Part shown: piece by piece, positions 10,278 to 18,647 of the stretch | Layout: every line of letters starts with the position of its first letter | How positions within the stretch are numbered: the first letter of the stretch is position 1 | NCBI RefSeq assembly: GCF_900129655.1 | Contig: NZ_FQWK01000006.1 | Span: forward strand, 62,001 to 126,000 | Source: Bacteroides clarus YIT 12056 | Lineage (GTDB): Bacteria; Bacteroidota; Bacteroidia; Bacteroidales; Bacteroidaceae | Reading direction: 5' to 3' | DNA length: 64,000 nt | Notes under the pieces: model-generated | What the model saw: the letters and a program-made list of their open reading frames with translations, nothing else | What the model was told of the DNA's origin: nothing | Databases searched by the model: none | Made by a program: the position numbers and the translations under genes

Positions 10278-10316
10278 AGAAAAGTCCTGTAAATCGCTAA
10301 TTTACAGGACTTTTCT
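10278..10316 (+). terminator. Rho-independent terminator after GH16
   Basis: A perfect 16-bp stem (10278-10293 with 10301-10316) around a 7-nt loop, 20 nt after the GH16 stop. The 5' arm is A-rich and the 3' arm contains a T run, so it can work in both directions. It marks the boundary before the integrated element. Confidence 0.8.
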
Positions 10317-10337
10317 ATTGATTTGCAATTCTTTCCA

Positions 10338-10350
10338 GCGGAGAGACAGG
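10338..10350. repeat. Left attachment-site repeat of the element
   Basis: A 13-bp direct repeat GCGGAGAGACAGG, identical to 19359-19371. The flanking bases differ on both sides, so the identity block is exactly 13 bp. It is followed by element sequence and the recombinase gene. Confidence 0.85.
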
Positions 10351-10468
10351 CTCTATCACCTATATTTTCATAGAATATCATAAAATGCCAATACACTGTT
10401 AATTATCAAGTTATTACAAACCGCCATTCAAACAAAATATTTTTCAAAAGCCTTGCATATCTCATTTT

Positions 10469-10480
10469 CTGGGTGTAATT
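10469..10480 (+). repeat. Putative recombinase arm site, left end
   Basis: CTGGGTGTAATT here is identical to 19317-19328 near the right end. A related GGGCGTAAATT follows at 10483. Repeats just inside both attachment sites are typical arm-binding sites of tyrosine integrases. Confidence 0.5.
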
Positions 10481-10507
10481 TTGGGCGTAAATTCTAATTT
10501 TACAATT

Positions 10508-11797
10508 ATGAACATTAAGAGAAATATTATTTTTGCCCTCGAAAGCAGAAGGCGAGACGGAGTGTTGATTACAATAAACCTCCCCATCCGTATGCGTGTG
10601 ATATTCGCAAATCAGCGCATAGAGTTTACAACCGGCTACCGCATTGATGCAGCCAAATGGGATGCAGCCAAGCAGCAAGTAAAAAAAGGATGCACCAACA
10701 AACTAAAGCAAAGCGCATCTGAAATTAATGCAGACCTGCTAAGGCTATGTACGGAGATACAAAACATCTTCAAAGAGTTTGAAGTTAAAAACGAGTTTCC
10801 CACCACAGAACGGATAAAGGAAACCTTCAACGCAAGAATAAAGGATGCAACCGACAGAAAAGATGCAGCCAAAGAACCTAATGTCAGTTTTTGGGAAGCG
10901 TTCGAAGAATTTGTAAAAGAAAGCGGAAGATTGAACAACTGGACGAAAGCAACCTACGAGAAGTTCGCAGCAATGAAGAACCATTTGAACGAGTTCAGGA
11001 ATACGCTTTCTTTTGATACATTCACCGAGAACGGTCTGAATGACTATGTAGACTTCCTGCAAAGCGATAAAGACATGCGCAACAGCACCATAGGCAAACA
11101 GATTTCTTTTCTGAAATGGTTTCTACGGTGGAGTTACAAAAAAGGATATAGTCAAAACGCTGCTTATGACAGCTTCAAACCTAAATTGAAAAACACACCC
11201 AAAAAAGTGATATTCCTCACACCGGAGGAGCTGAATAAATTGAAAACCTATCAGATACCCCCAACTAAGCAATACCTTGAACGTGTAAGGGACGTTTTTC
11301 TGTTCTGCTGTTTCAGTGGGCTGCGCTACTCGGATGTGTACAATTTGAAACGGAGCGACATCAAGCAAGACCATATAGAGATAACCACCATAAAAACGGC
11401 AGACAGCCTGATTATAGAATTGAACGACCACAGCAAGGCGATACTGGATAAATACAAGGACGTACACTTTGAAAAGCATAAGGCACTTCCGGTCATCAGC
11501 AATCAAAAGATGAACGATTATTTGAAGGAGCTGGGAGAGCTTGCGGAAATCAATGACCCGGTAAGAGAAACTTACTACAAGGGAAATGAACGCATAGATA
11601 CTGTCACCCCAAAATACGCCCTGCTGGGAACCCATACCGGAAGAAGAACTTTTATCTGCAATGCTTTAGCATTGGGTATCCCCCCACAAGTGGTGATGAA
11701 ATGGACAGGACACAGTGACTACAAGGCGATGAAACCATACATAGACATAGCGGATGAGACAAAGGCGAATGCAATGACTAAATTCAATAATATGTAA
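10508..11797 (+). CDS. Tyrosine recombinase (element integrase)
   Basis: 429 residues from the ATG at 10508; an upstream TTG at 10481 would add nine residues but falls in the putative arm-site region. It has an N-terminal arm-binding domain (about 1-90), an SAM-like core-binding domain (about 110-205) and a catalytic domain with the full set Arg273 (CFSGLRYSD), His376 and Arg379 (HTGRRTF), His402 (WTGHSD) and Tyr411 (KPYIDIA). It lies 158 bp from the left attachment repeat, so it should catalyse integration into and excision from tRNA-Ser. It is of the usual length for integrases of Bacteroides mobile elements and appears intact. Confidence 0.93.
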   Translation: MNIKRNIIFALESRRRDGVLITINLPIRMRVIFANQRIEFTTGYRIDAAKWDAAKQQVKKGCTNKLKQSASEINADLLRLCTEIQNIFKEFEVKNEFPTTERIKETFNARIKDATDRKDAAKEPNVSFWEAFEEFVKESGRLNNWTKATYEKFAAMKNHLNEFRNTLSFDTFTENGLNDYVDFLQSDKDMRNSTIGKQISFLKWFLRWSYKKGYSQNAAYDSFKPKLKNTPKKVIFLTPEELNKLKTYQIPPTKQYLERVRDVFLFCCFSGLRYSDVYNLKRSDIKQDHIEITTIKTADSLIIELNDHSKAILDKYKDVHFEKHKALPVISNQKMNDYLKELGELAEINDPVRETYYKGNERIDTVTPKYALLGTHTGRRTFICNALALGIPPQVVMKWTGHSDYKAMKPYIDIADETKANAMTKFNNM

Positions 11798-11855
11798 TAT
11801 CTTTTACTTTCAAACGAATAAATCAGAGGTAAAATCTGAAATTCTATGTTTATAG

Positions 11856-11886
11856 TTGGTAGTTATTGAATTTTATACTACCTTTG
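11856..11886 (+). promoter_or_regulatory. Promoter with long structured leader before DUF3853
   Basis: TTG (11856-11858), 20 nt, TACCTTTG (11879-11886) fit the Bacteroides consensus. The leader to 12214 is over 300 nt with no ORF of note. It contains a 9-bp perfect hairpin CTCTATGCA / TGCATAGAG (11964-11987) with a GAAAAT loop. The leader may be regulatory RNA. Confidence 0.6.
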
Positions 11887-11963
11887 CTGAAAAGATATCT
11901 TTTTAAAACCGAGGCGTAAAGATAGCCAAATTCCCATGAAAGAAGCTATCATGATACAGCCCC

Positions 11964-11987
11964 CTCTATGCAGAAAATTGCATAGAG
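11964..11987 (+). promoter_or_regulatory. Hairpin in the DUF3853 leader
   Basis: Stem 11964-11972 with 11979-11987, six-nt loop. Downstream, TTCTGCAT and ATGCAGGA (around 12002-12036) could form an alternative pair with the same GCAT sequences, so switching is possible. Function unknown. Confidence 0.4.
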
Positions 11988-12213
11988 ACAGATAAACAAA
12001 AATTCTGCATGATATTCTTGATAGATAAATGCAGGATTTCATTATAACAAAAACAACTTGTTCAAATCAGCAGAACAGCAAGAGTGTTTCAGATTGCAAG
12101 AAGAAGGTAGAAATTAATACAAAATTTGATTTCTACTCAGATGAAAGTCGTCTCCTTTCTTAGCGTTTTCATAATACGCAAGAGGCAGCTTATTTTACTT
12201 AAACAATTGAAAA

Positions 12214-12528
12214 ATGACTGAAATGAACAAGCCTTTGGGCGCTTTGACAGTTCAAGAGTTGCTTGATATTTTAGCACCGCTAATTTCTCGTCAGCAATCA
12301 ACGCAACCAGTTTCCTCAGAACAGACCAACGATAACAAACGTTATGTTTACGGTTTAGCAGGGCTGGCAGGATTACTGGGTTGCTCCATAGTCACCGCCA
12401 ATCGGATAAAGAAAAGCGGAGTAATCAACAAGGCTATCTCGCAAGTAGGTAGAAAGATTATTATTGATGCAGATTTAGCATTGGAGCTCCTGAACAGTTC
12501 TCGAAAATCAAATCCCCGAAAGCACTGA
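12214..12528 (+). CDS. DUF3853 family protein, HTH-like
   Basis: A 104-residue protein starting MTEMNKPLGALTVQELLDI, a beginning typical of DUF3853 proteins found on Bacteroides elements. The second half (YVYGLAGLAGLLGCSIVTANRIKKSG, then IDADLALELL) reads like a winged or excisionase-like helix-turn-helix that recognises DNA. A start at the second Met (12223) is also possible. It has its own promoter with a long leader and its own terminator 17 nt after the stop. I infer a regulatory or excision accessory role for the element; direct evidence is lacking. Confidence 0.75.
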   Translation: MTEMNKPLGALTVQELLDILAPLISRQQSTQPVSSEQTNDNKRYVYGLAGLAGLLGCSIVTANRIKKSGVINKAISQVGRKIIIDADLALELLNSSRKSNPRKH

Positions 12529-12545
12529 TTAATCATGTAGAACAG

Positions 12546-12575
12546 AGCCGTTATCGCCTTTGATAACGGCTTTTT
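12546..12575 (+). terminator. Terminator after DUF3853
   Basis: A perfect 10-bp stem AGCCGTTATC / GATAACGGCT with a six-nt loop, followed by a T run. Confidence 0.85.
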
Positions 12576-12915
12576 GCGTCTCGTAATTTTGTTTTCCAAC
12601 TTGAATCTACCAATTACCACCATTGGCAGGAAAGTCCCGGAAATCGCTTCTAATTGCCTCTATGGATTTCGTAACATCCTCACTCCAAATCAGCCATAAG
12701 AAACCTCTCCCACCCCTTGATTCTCGCCCGATTTAAGCAGTTCAGTTTCTCTGTAACCATTTTATAGTCAATGCTGAAAACCGTTCAAAAATCGCCCCTA
12801 TTCGGCATCTGTAGGCTCACTATTCGTGCAGATACCAAGAGGCAGCTTTGAGCTTTCATAATACCTGCTGAATATGCTCTACAACCTACTCTCGTGAAAT
12901 TTGAGGCGTTTTTCT
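12576..12915. other. Gene-less stretch inside the element
   Basis: No convincing reading frame on either strand. The words AAGAGGCAGCTT and TTCATAATAC both occur here (12837-12863) and, in the opposite order, just upstream of DUF3853 (12168-12191). They may be remnants of a shared regulatory sequence. Confidence 0.3.
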
Positions 12916-12946
12916 TTTGAGTTCCAACACCTTTTCTATACCTTTG
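12916..12946 (+). promoter_or_regulatory. Consensus promoter inside the element
   Basis: TTTG (12916-12919), 19 nt, TACCTTTG (12939-12946), a full match to the Bacteroides consensus. No ORF starts near; transcription would begin at about 12953. Confidence 0.7.
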
Positions 12947-12952
12947 CGGTGC

Positions 12953-13199
12953 TTTCTGAGTTCGGGAAGCAGACATAATAACGAAAAAGAGCGTTTAAGA
13001 TATTATCCTTTATTGAAATCTCGACAATTTCGATTCCCAAGGATAGTAGACAAAATGCTCATGCTGATGTTATATACCTACTTGCAGTTTGCAGTAGCTT
13101 ATATATCGTTTGGCGTGGGCTATTGTTTATTACTTGGGAATGGGCAGTCGAGAGCCTCAATAAGGTAATATTCAGTAGTTCCCACGCCTCTTCATTTTT
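12953..13199 (+). ncRNA. Candidate small RNA or long structured leader
   Basis: Starts at the predicted start point of the consensus promoter at 12916-12946. The 3' part has a closing stem GGCGTGGG (13112-13119) with CCCACGCC (13181-13188) and an inner ATTAC/GTAAT pair, followed by a pyrimidine-rich TCTTCATTTTT. That is the pattern of a terminated transcript of about 245 nt. The 83-codon frame at 12917-13168 has a TTG start and no family look, so I do not call it coding. The alternative is a leader for the OMP gene at 13243. Confidence 0.35.
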
Positions 13200-13242
13200 A
13201 ATCGCTTACAAAGGGAGCAGGTAGGCATCAATCTAAAATGGA

Positions 13243-13749
13243 ATGAAAACTTCAAGATTAATCGGTTTGCTCCTTGTTTCTGTAACAGTGAGCATGAACT
13301 CTCTAACGTGCAACGCCCAAAGCTACAAAGGCTCTATTGAAGGCGGTAGAACTTTCCATACTGATGATATAGGAATGTTCAGTACTACTGATATTTATAC
13401 TACGCATGGGGTTCAGCTTGGCTCTCGTTTTTATATCGGTGCAGGTGTAGGTGTACGTTTAGGCGATGATTACACTTCCATACCGCTATATGGTAGCGTG
13501 AGATACACCTTCCTTAAAAAGAGAATCTCTCCGTTTGTTGATGCGAAAGTAGGCTATAGTCTGCTTGATGCAGCAGGATTCTATGCAAATCCGGGTGCTG
13601 GTGTGAATTGGAATTTTTATAAGACGTTATCTGTGTTTCTGAAAGTCGGATATACATATAATTCCAAAGCATACGGAGAGGCTTGGAACAAAGACGGTGA
13701 TGATGTTTATCCGCATGGCGTCTCTGCTTCTATAGGGTTTAGTTTCTAA
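13243..13749 (+). CDS. Small outer-membrane beta-barrel-like protein
   Basis: 168 residues with a clear signal peptide ending at CNAQS. The mature part alternates glycine and aromatic residues in short strands (FYIGAGVGVRL, ISPFVDAKVGYSLL, FLKVGYTY) and ends in SASIGFSF. The terminal aromatic residue is the outer-membrane beta-barrel signal. It looks like an eight-strand porin-like or OmpA-like barrel. No specific function can be given. It is cargo of the integrated element and is followed 101 nt later by a lipoprotein gene with a near-identical start (MKTSRLIG versus MKTLRLIG), so the two may act together or share recent ancestry of their signal regions. Confidence 0.7.
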   Translation: MKTSRLIGLLLVSVTVSMNSLTCNAQSYKGSIEGGRTFHTDDIGMFSTTDIYTTHGVQLGSRFYIGAGVGVRLGDDYTSIPLYGSVRYTFLKKRISPFVDAKVGYSLLDAAGFYANPGAGVNWNFYKTLSVFLKVGYTYNSKAYGEAWNKDGDDVYPHGVSASIGFSF

Positions 13750-13850
13750 TCAAAAAAGCGTGCGACTTTATGTCGTGTTCCTCATGCCTTATTATTCGAT
13801 AACGCTCTGAGAAGGAACATAGGAGCAGGAATAACAATCTATTAGTTAAA

Positions 13851-14240
13851 ATGAAAACATTAAGACTTATCGGAATGGCTTTGATAGCCGTAATTATGTG
13901 TGTGAACTTCGTAGCTTGTAGTGATGATGAAGAAGAAACAAACGCTACAATTGAGGGTACTTGGAAATATACTTCAAGCTCTGATGAAGATTTACGTTCA
14001 GGTTCTTTCACTTTCAAAAGTAATGGTAGTTTAGTTTGGGCTGACGAAGAAGAAACTTCATCTAATTGTTCTTATACCCTAAATGGTAGCAACCTGAAAA
14101 TCATACTGAATCAAGATGATTATATTGAAGGTACGATAACTATTTCTAAGAATCAGGCTACTTATAAATATACTTGGCATGATTACGCAGGAGAATGGGA
14201 CGATGATACTGAATATACTATGACTTTAGTAAAACAGTAG
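13851..14240 (+). CDS. Lipocalin-like small lipoprotein
   Basis: 129 residues with lipobox FVAC (Cys23) followed by an acidic tether SDDEEE. The body reads EGTWKYTSS, GSFTFKSNGSLVW, CSYTLNGSNLKI and ATYKYTWHD, the pattern of lipocalin-like or DUF5640-like small beta-barrels common in Bacteroides. The acidic residues right after the Cys are like the surface-export signals described for Bacteroides lipoproteins, so surface exposure is possible. It is cargo of the element, ends just before a terminator, and its ligand is unknown. Confidence 0.7.
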   Translation: MKTLRLIGMALIAVIMCVNFVACSDDEEETNATIEGTWKYTSSSDEDLRSGSFTFKSNGSLVWADEEETSSNCSYTLNGSNLKIILNQDDYIEGTITISKNQATYKYTWHDYAGEWDDDTEYTMTLVKQ

Positions 14241-14257
14241 AATAGAAGAAATCGTGA

Positions 14258-14299
14258 AAAGTCGTAATGGAGTGATACTCTGTTACGACTTTATTTTTA
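14258..14299 (+). terminator. Terminator after the lipoprotein gene
   Basis: 10-bp stem AAAGTCGTAA / TTACGACTTT with an inner GAGT/ACTC stem, followed by ATTTTTAT. Confidence 0.8.
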
Positions 14300-14914
14300 T
14301 AGCTGTGTGATGAAGGGAATAGCTGGGTAATCTGAATAAATTCTGATAGTAGATTTAGCAGACTGGGAGGGTAGAAATATATACCCTTTTTCATCCACAA
14401 TAAAGAGGGTTACATAATTTTCCCGTACCGACAAGCATACCGCTACACCTCTCTAAAACGCCCCTCCGTACTTCCAATTTTAAATTTATATATCTACCCT
14501 TCTCTAATTCAAAAACGGAGGTTTTCAATCAAAACCAACCATTTAACGAAATTTCAGTAGCTCAATATTGAGCCATGCACTGCTTCTATACATAGGGAGG
14601 AAGATGTTTTCGGGAAAAGCACTCCCTCGAATTACTGATGATTTTTGTTTGTTTAATCATTTGTAATTAATACAATACAAGACTAATTACATTAACCACT
14701 ACTTAAAATAGCGAAGTCAGGGGAGCTATATACCTTACTATCTCGAAAGCACATCAGACATATAAATTCTGCTATTCCATTCATACTATCTCCCAAGTCG
14801 GATTTATAGCTCAAATCGTTATTCAGTCAGATATAAGTACGGAGCAGAGAGCAATCCTTGTAAATACTTGGTATCTGCCTAAATCAATCAATAATCATTT
14901 AATTCAAATTCATT
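14300..14914. other. 615-bp gene-less region upstream of DUF3871
   Basis: No convincing ORF. It contains a perfect 14-bp palindrome GCTCAATATTGAGC (14560-14573), AT-rich tracts (14641-14710) and several short inverted words. Its position between cargo and the replication-type half of the element makes it a candidate for a long regulatory leader or an origin region, without direct proof. Confidence 0.3.
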
Positions 14915-15940
14915 ATGGAAGCATTACAAATCATGCCTATCATGGCACAGAACCAATCGAGATTAAACTTGGGTGAGTACGCAGAAGAAGTAACCATTAT
15001 CCCAGACGAAGCAACAGCAAAGTCGGGTGTGAGTTTCCTTGAAGCAAATACCGATGAAATCACCATGAACGAGCTTGCAAACAAGTGTGTCGTTCCGACA
15101 TGGGCTAATCAAGAGCTGACTATCGCACACCAAGATTTTATCTCCTGCGTACACGATGCAGCCAGTTCCTTCTATGCAGGAGAACGGTTAAACAACCCCG
15201 ATATAAGAGTTTCGCATATTGTCCGAGGCAGAGTACCGCAAGCACTCGGAAAGAAAGCCTCAGAGCTTTTAGAATGCGAAAAGACGCAGTTCTACCAACG
15301 GCTTGCATTTGCTTTTACTATCCCGACCATTACAGAAACGGTAAGAGGGCAACGGCTTGAATTGTGCATCGGTGGAGTGCGGAACTACAGCGACCTCAAT
15401 TTGTACCGAGCCACCAAAGGAATAGAGAAGTTCTCCGTCTTTGTCGGGTGGAGAGTGCACGTCTGCTCCAATCAGGTGCTAACTGGTGAAGGACTGAAAT
15501 ACAACATGGAGGTGACGAACATCAGTGAACTCTACCGTAACGTGCTTGAACTCTTCCACAGCTTCAATCCTGCAAAAGAAATCCACCTGATGCAGACGCT
15601 TACCGATACCTCACTGTCCGAAACCCAGTTTGCGCAAATCGTAGGACGGATGCGGATGTACCAAGCATTGTCACCTGCAAGGCAGAAAGCAGTTCCAAGA
15701 CTACTGATAACCGACAGCCAGATTAATTCTGTTTGTCGAGACTACTACCACAACGAAGTGTTCGGAGCAAAGGATAACGCTATATCCATGTTCGATTTTC
15801 ATAATCTTCTAACGCAGGCTAACAAAGGCAGCTACATTGATACTTATCTGCAACGAGCCGTAAATGCTACGGAAGTCAGTGTAGGGCTTAACAACGTCCT
15901 GCAAGGAATTGATAACAAATACGCTTGGTTCTTGGGCTAA
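14915..15940 (+). CDS. DUF3871 family protein
   Basis: 341 residues, no signal peptide or membrane segment. The layout (EITMNELANKCVVPTWANQE, SHIVRGRVPQALGKKASELL, QRLELCIGGVRNYSDLN, KFSVFVGWRVHVCSNQVLTG) matches the DUF3871 family found on Bacteroides plasmids and integrated elements. It distantly resembles the DUF932 phage/plasmid proteins that share the CSNQ/CTNG segment. The function is not known; linkage to replication and RadC-like genes suggests a role in element DNA metabolism. It is followed by its own terminator. Confidence 0.8.
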   Translation: MEALQIMPIMAQNQSRLNLGEYAEEVTIIPDEATAKSGVSFLEANTDEITMNELANKCVVPTWANQELTIAHQDFISCVHDAASSFYAGERLNNPDIRVSHIVRGRVPQALGKKASELLECEKTQFYQRLAFAFTIPTITETVRGQRLELCIGGVRNYSDLNLYRATKGIEKFSVFVGWRVHVCSNQVLTGEGLKYNMEVTNISELYRNVLELFHSFNPAKEIHLMQTLTDTSLSETQFAQIVGRMRMYQALSPARQKAVPRLLITDSQINSVCRDYYHNEVFGAKDNAISMFDFHNLLTQANKGSYIDTYLQRAVNATEVSVGLNNVLQGIDNKYAWFLG

Positions 15941-15961
15941 GTGGTGTTGATTGAGAGAGAG

Positions 15962-16001
15962 GAAAGGGCAGCTATTCAGTTAGTTGTCCTTTCTTTATTT
16001 T
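15962..16001 (+). terminator. Terminator after DUF3871
   Basis: 9-bp stem GAAAGGGCA / TGTCCTTTC (one G-U pair) with a 14-nt loop, then TTTATTTT. Confidence 0.75.
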
Positions 16002-16026
16002 ATGAACTTCTTAAAACTACAATAAT

Positions 16027-16299
16027 ATGGAATTACAAAACAGTCGTGAATACAAGGCAGCACAAGAACTGGAACGAGCCTTAAACGATATGGGCTGGAG
16101 TCCCAAGAGATTCGCAGAAAGCACCCGATTCTACCACCGCACCTTACAGCAGGAATTAATGCGAACCATAGTGGCGGTTATCCGAATGGTAGGTGACGAC
16201 AGCTATAGGACAGACCTCAGAAACCAAGCATCGCATGAACTGTGTAAACGGATAATAGACAGCGGTGTGCTGGATGATATTTATCTTCCGTTCATCTGA
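16027..16299 (+). CDS. Small hypothetical protein of the element
   Basis: 90 residues, all-alpha in appearance and mildly charged (MELQNSREYKAAQELERAL, then FYHRTLQQELMRTIVAVIR). I do not recognise a family. It lies between DUF3871 and the RadC-like gene, with terminators on both sides. An ATG preceded by AACTACAATAAT and steady codon use support that it is real. It could be a small DNA-binding or regulatory protein. Confidence 0.6.
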   Translation: MELQNSREYKAAQELERALNDMGWSPKRFAESTRFYHRTLQQELMRTIVAVIRMVGDDSYRTDLRNQASHELCKRIIDSGVLDDIYLPFI

Positions 16300-16321
16300 T
16301 AAAGTACAGACAACAATTATC

Positions 16322-16356
16322 AAGAGGACATCATCAGCGTGGTGTCCTCTTTTATT
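16322..16356 (+). terminator. Terminator after the 90-residue protein
   Basis: 9-bp stem AAGAGGACA / TGTCCTCTT, then TTTATTTATT. Confidence 0.8.
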
Positions 16357-16382
16357 TATTAATTAATAAAACATCACATATC

Positions 16383-16829
16383 ATGGATATAGATTATCAA
16401 GTGGGAGAGGTGGAGCTTTCCTATAAATCAACAGTCAGAAAGAAGCGAAAAATCGCTACATCTTTCGATGCGTACGGAATGTTACTACCTACGTTCAGGG
16501 AAGATACAATCGGCTATAAGGAATATTTTAAAGTCGTACTTCTCAATCAAGCGCAGGAGGTTTTAGGATATACACAGATTTCGGAAGGAGGGCTGACAGA
16601 AACAAGTGCCGATGTGCGGATAATCCTGCAAGCAGCCTTGCTTACCAACGCTACGGCTATAATTCTCGCGCACAATCATCCAAGCGGAAAACTTCGCCCC
16701 AGTCAGCAGGATATTGCCTTGACGGAGCAGGTGAAGAAAGCAGCCGAGATTATGCGAATAACGGTCATAGACCACATTATTCTAACGGATGATAGCTATT
16801 ACAGCTTTGCCGATGAAGGACAGCTATAG
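16383..16829 (+). CDS. RadC-like JAB/MPN domain protein
   Basis: 148 residues covering only the JAB domain, without the helix-hairpin-helix part of chromosomal RadC. The metal site HNHPSGKLRPSQQD carries the His-x-His...Asp of the JAMM motif. The ending ITVIDHIILTDDSYYSFADEG is characteristic of the family. Short RadC-like proteins are common on Bacteroides mobile elements, where some are linked to anti-defence or DNA-processing roles. Upstream residues 1-50 are poorly conserved. It is followed by a region with repeated AACATTCACT words leading to the second recombinase. Confidence 0.9.
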   Translation: MDIDYQVGEVELSYKSTVRKKRKIATSFDAYGMLLPTFREDTIGYKEYFKVVLLNQAQEVLGYTQISEGGLTETSADVRIILQAALLTNATAIILAHNHPSGKLRPSQQDIALTEQVKKAAEIMRITVIDHIILTDDSYYSFADEGQL

Positions 16830-16891
16830 GGTTTCTATTCCGGTCAGGTAGTGGGTATCTGATATGGGTGCTCACAATCTGACCGAGATAA

Positions 16892-16970
16892 AACATTCAC
16901 TTTCTATATTAGTGAATGTTCCCCTAATAATCAACCAATTAGCAAACCATACTCAAAAATAACATTCACT
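16892..16970. repeat. Three AACATTCACT sites upstream of the second recombinase
   Basis: AACATTCACT occurs at 16892-16901 (+), as its exact reverse complement at 16911-16920, and again at 16961-16970 (+). The first two form a 10-bp perfect inverted repeat with a 9-bp spacer, the third lies 40 bp on. Candidate operator or recombination sites of the product encoded at 17001. Confidence 0.5.
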
Positions 16971-17000
16971 TTTATTCATTTACATACAAAACCGAATATC

Positions 17001-17588
17001 ATGTCACTCAAATACTCAACAACAACAGCAGACTATCTTGTGTGGTCGGATGCGATGAACCTAATCCGTAAATTAGCCAAAGACGGAAATTATAAGATTT
17101 CACTTCTCATATCTTTGGGATGTTTCACTGGATTACGGATTTCTGATATTCTCGCTTTAAGGTGGAAGCAGATACTTGGTGCAGACGAGTTTACTGTAAT
17201 AGAGAAAAAGACCGGTAAACAAAGAATAATCAGAATCAATCCCCAGTTACAGCAGCACATCAAAGAATGTTACAAGCATATAAATCCGGTCGGAGTTAAT
17301 GCGCCAATCCTCATAAGCCAGAAAGGAACGGTATTCACAGTCCAACGGATTAATGTCGTTCTTAAAGAGGTGAGAAGGAAGTACCGACTAAAAATTAAGA
17401 ACTTCTCTTGCCACAGCCTTAGAAAGACTTTCGGAAGGCAGGTCTATACGATGAATGGAGAGAACTCGGAACTTGCTTTAATTAAATTAATGGAATTATT
17501 CAACCATAGTTCGGTTGCTATCACCAAACGATACTTAGGGCTTCGTCAGGAAGAAATTCTTCAAACCTATGATTGTCTTACCTTTTAA
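17001..17588 (+). CDS. Short tyrosine recombinase, catalytic domain only
   Basis: 195 residues holding the catalytic domain of a tyrosine recombinase: Arg46 (CFTGLRISD), His138 and Arg141 (HSLRKTFGRQ), His169 (FNHSS) and Tyr178 (ITKRYLGL). There is no arm-binding or SAM-like core-binding domain, so it resembles the small recombinases of conjugative or integrative Bacteroides elements and FimB/E-like inversion enzymes. It may resolve element multimers or invert a local segment; the three AACATTCACT words just upstream are candidate targets. It ends inside a bidirectional terminator facing the replication gene. Confidence 0.88.
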   Translation: MSLKYSTTTADYLVWSDAMNLIRKLAKDGNYKISLLISLGCFTGLRISDILALRWKQILGADEFTVIEKKTGKQRIIRINPQLQQHIKECYKHINPVGVNAPILISQKGTVFTVQRINVVLKEVRRKYRLKIKNFSCHSLRKTFGRQVYTMNGENSELALIKLMELFNHSSVAITKRYLGLRQEEILQTYDCLTF

Positions 17589-17640
17589 AAAAGAAGGTCA
17601 GGAAAGGCTGTTTTTTAAGCCTCCCTGACCTTCTTTTTTA
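17586..17640. terminator. Bidirectional terminator
   Basis: A long near-perfect stem (17586-17609 with 17618-17640), with A runs on the left and T runs on the right, between convergent genes at 17588 and 17651. Confidence 0.85.
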
Positions 17641-17650
17641 GTACAACGAC

Positions 17651-18598
17651 CTATTGAAGATTATCTAACACTTCCAAGATTCTCACATCAAGTTCTTTAG
17701 CCAACGACATATCTTCCGTAATTGTAGGATTACTTGATATCTCCTTTATTTTCTTTCTCAATCTATAAGTCTCATTTGCCGAAAAACCTGCATTGTTAGC
17801 TATCTGATTAATATAACGGATTAGTTCTTCATTCGGGATTTTTGAAAGACCATGTGCAGTAATGATATTAAAAGCCTCATTAGGCGTTTTGATTAACCTC
17901 ATAGCTTCCGCAGCAACAGCCTTCTTTTTCTCTATCTTGAAATAATCCTCTGCCCATAGCTCCGCGATTTTGCGATAAAACCTTTCATCATACAAGGTGC
18001 CCCCTGTTACTTCCGGCTCTTTTAAACGAGTAGCAAGCCTACCGAACCAACGGTGCTCGTAGCGTAGCAAATTATCGCCTACCAATCCTTTGGGATGAAG
18101 TTTTCTTTTTTCAAGCGATTCAAGCTGTTTATCATAAAAAGCAAGACATTGTCCTTCTTTATCTACAGTTCCTTGCCTATATTCCAAAGTCTCATCTTTC
18201 ACGACTACTACTCTTTTGAAACGGCTCAAAGCTCCCAAACAATCAAAATACATTCTCACTGGTTGCCCCATGCTAAACGTAGTTGCTACATCTATCCGAG
18301 TTACACTTGCGTTATTCATGTCGTAATGCAAAGTATCGGATAGAAACTCAATACATGCTTTTGCGTCCATACGTTTCAACGTGAATGAGTTATCGGGATA
18401 GAGCAAACGAGGGAAACTGCAATCACAATATATCCAACCTATTCCTACTCTAATATATGCTTTTCCTATATACCCTTCATTATAACGAATCTCACCCGTT
18501 TCAACATTTGTTTTCGCATCACAATTACTAAGATACTGACTTAGCATATTCGGGTCTATCCGGTAGTCTCGTTGATAAAATCTAACGGTATCATACAT
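17651..18598 (-). CDS. Phage/plasmid replication protein, filamentous-phage gene II/CRI type
   Basis: 315 residues starting MYDTVRFYQRDY. The N-terminal 200 residues contain ASVTRIDVATTF, CLAFYDKQLESLEK and LLRYEHRWFGRLATRL, the layout of the CRI/G2P-X family of rolling-circle initiators from filamentous phages and related plasmids. The RYEHR segment is characteristic of these proteins. This suggests the element forms a replicating circle after excision. It is transcribed leftward, right after the small HTH gene, with no terminator between them. Assignment to the family is by pattern recall, with the catalytic Tyr not pinned down. Confidence 0.75.
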   Translation of the reverse strand: MYDTVRFYQRDYRIDPNMLSQYLSNCDAKTNVETGEIRYNEGYIGKAYIRVGIGWIYCDCSFPRLLYPDNSFTLKRMDAKACIEFLSDTLHYDMNNASVTRIDVATTFSMGQPVRMYFDCLGALSRFKRVVVVKDETLEYRQGTVDKEGQCLAFYDKQLESLEKRKLHPKGLVGDNLLRYEHRWFGRLATRLKEPEVTGGTLYDERFYRKIAELWAEDYFKIEKKKAVAAEAMRLIKTPNEAFNIITAHGLSKIPNEELIRYINQIANNAGFSANETYRLRKKIKEISSNPTITEDMSLAKELDVRILEVLDNLQ

Positions 18599-18647
18599 AA
18601 CATAAGATTTATGTGATATACAAATTTTGTAGATAACTCACCCCTTA

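Noticed and set aside
12917..13168. 83-codon frame with a TTG start
   Set aside because: It overlaps the -33 box of a consensus promoter, has no ribosome-binding site or family likeness, and the region folds like a structured RNA.
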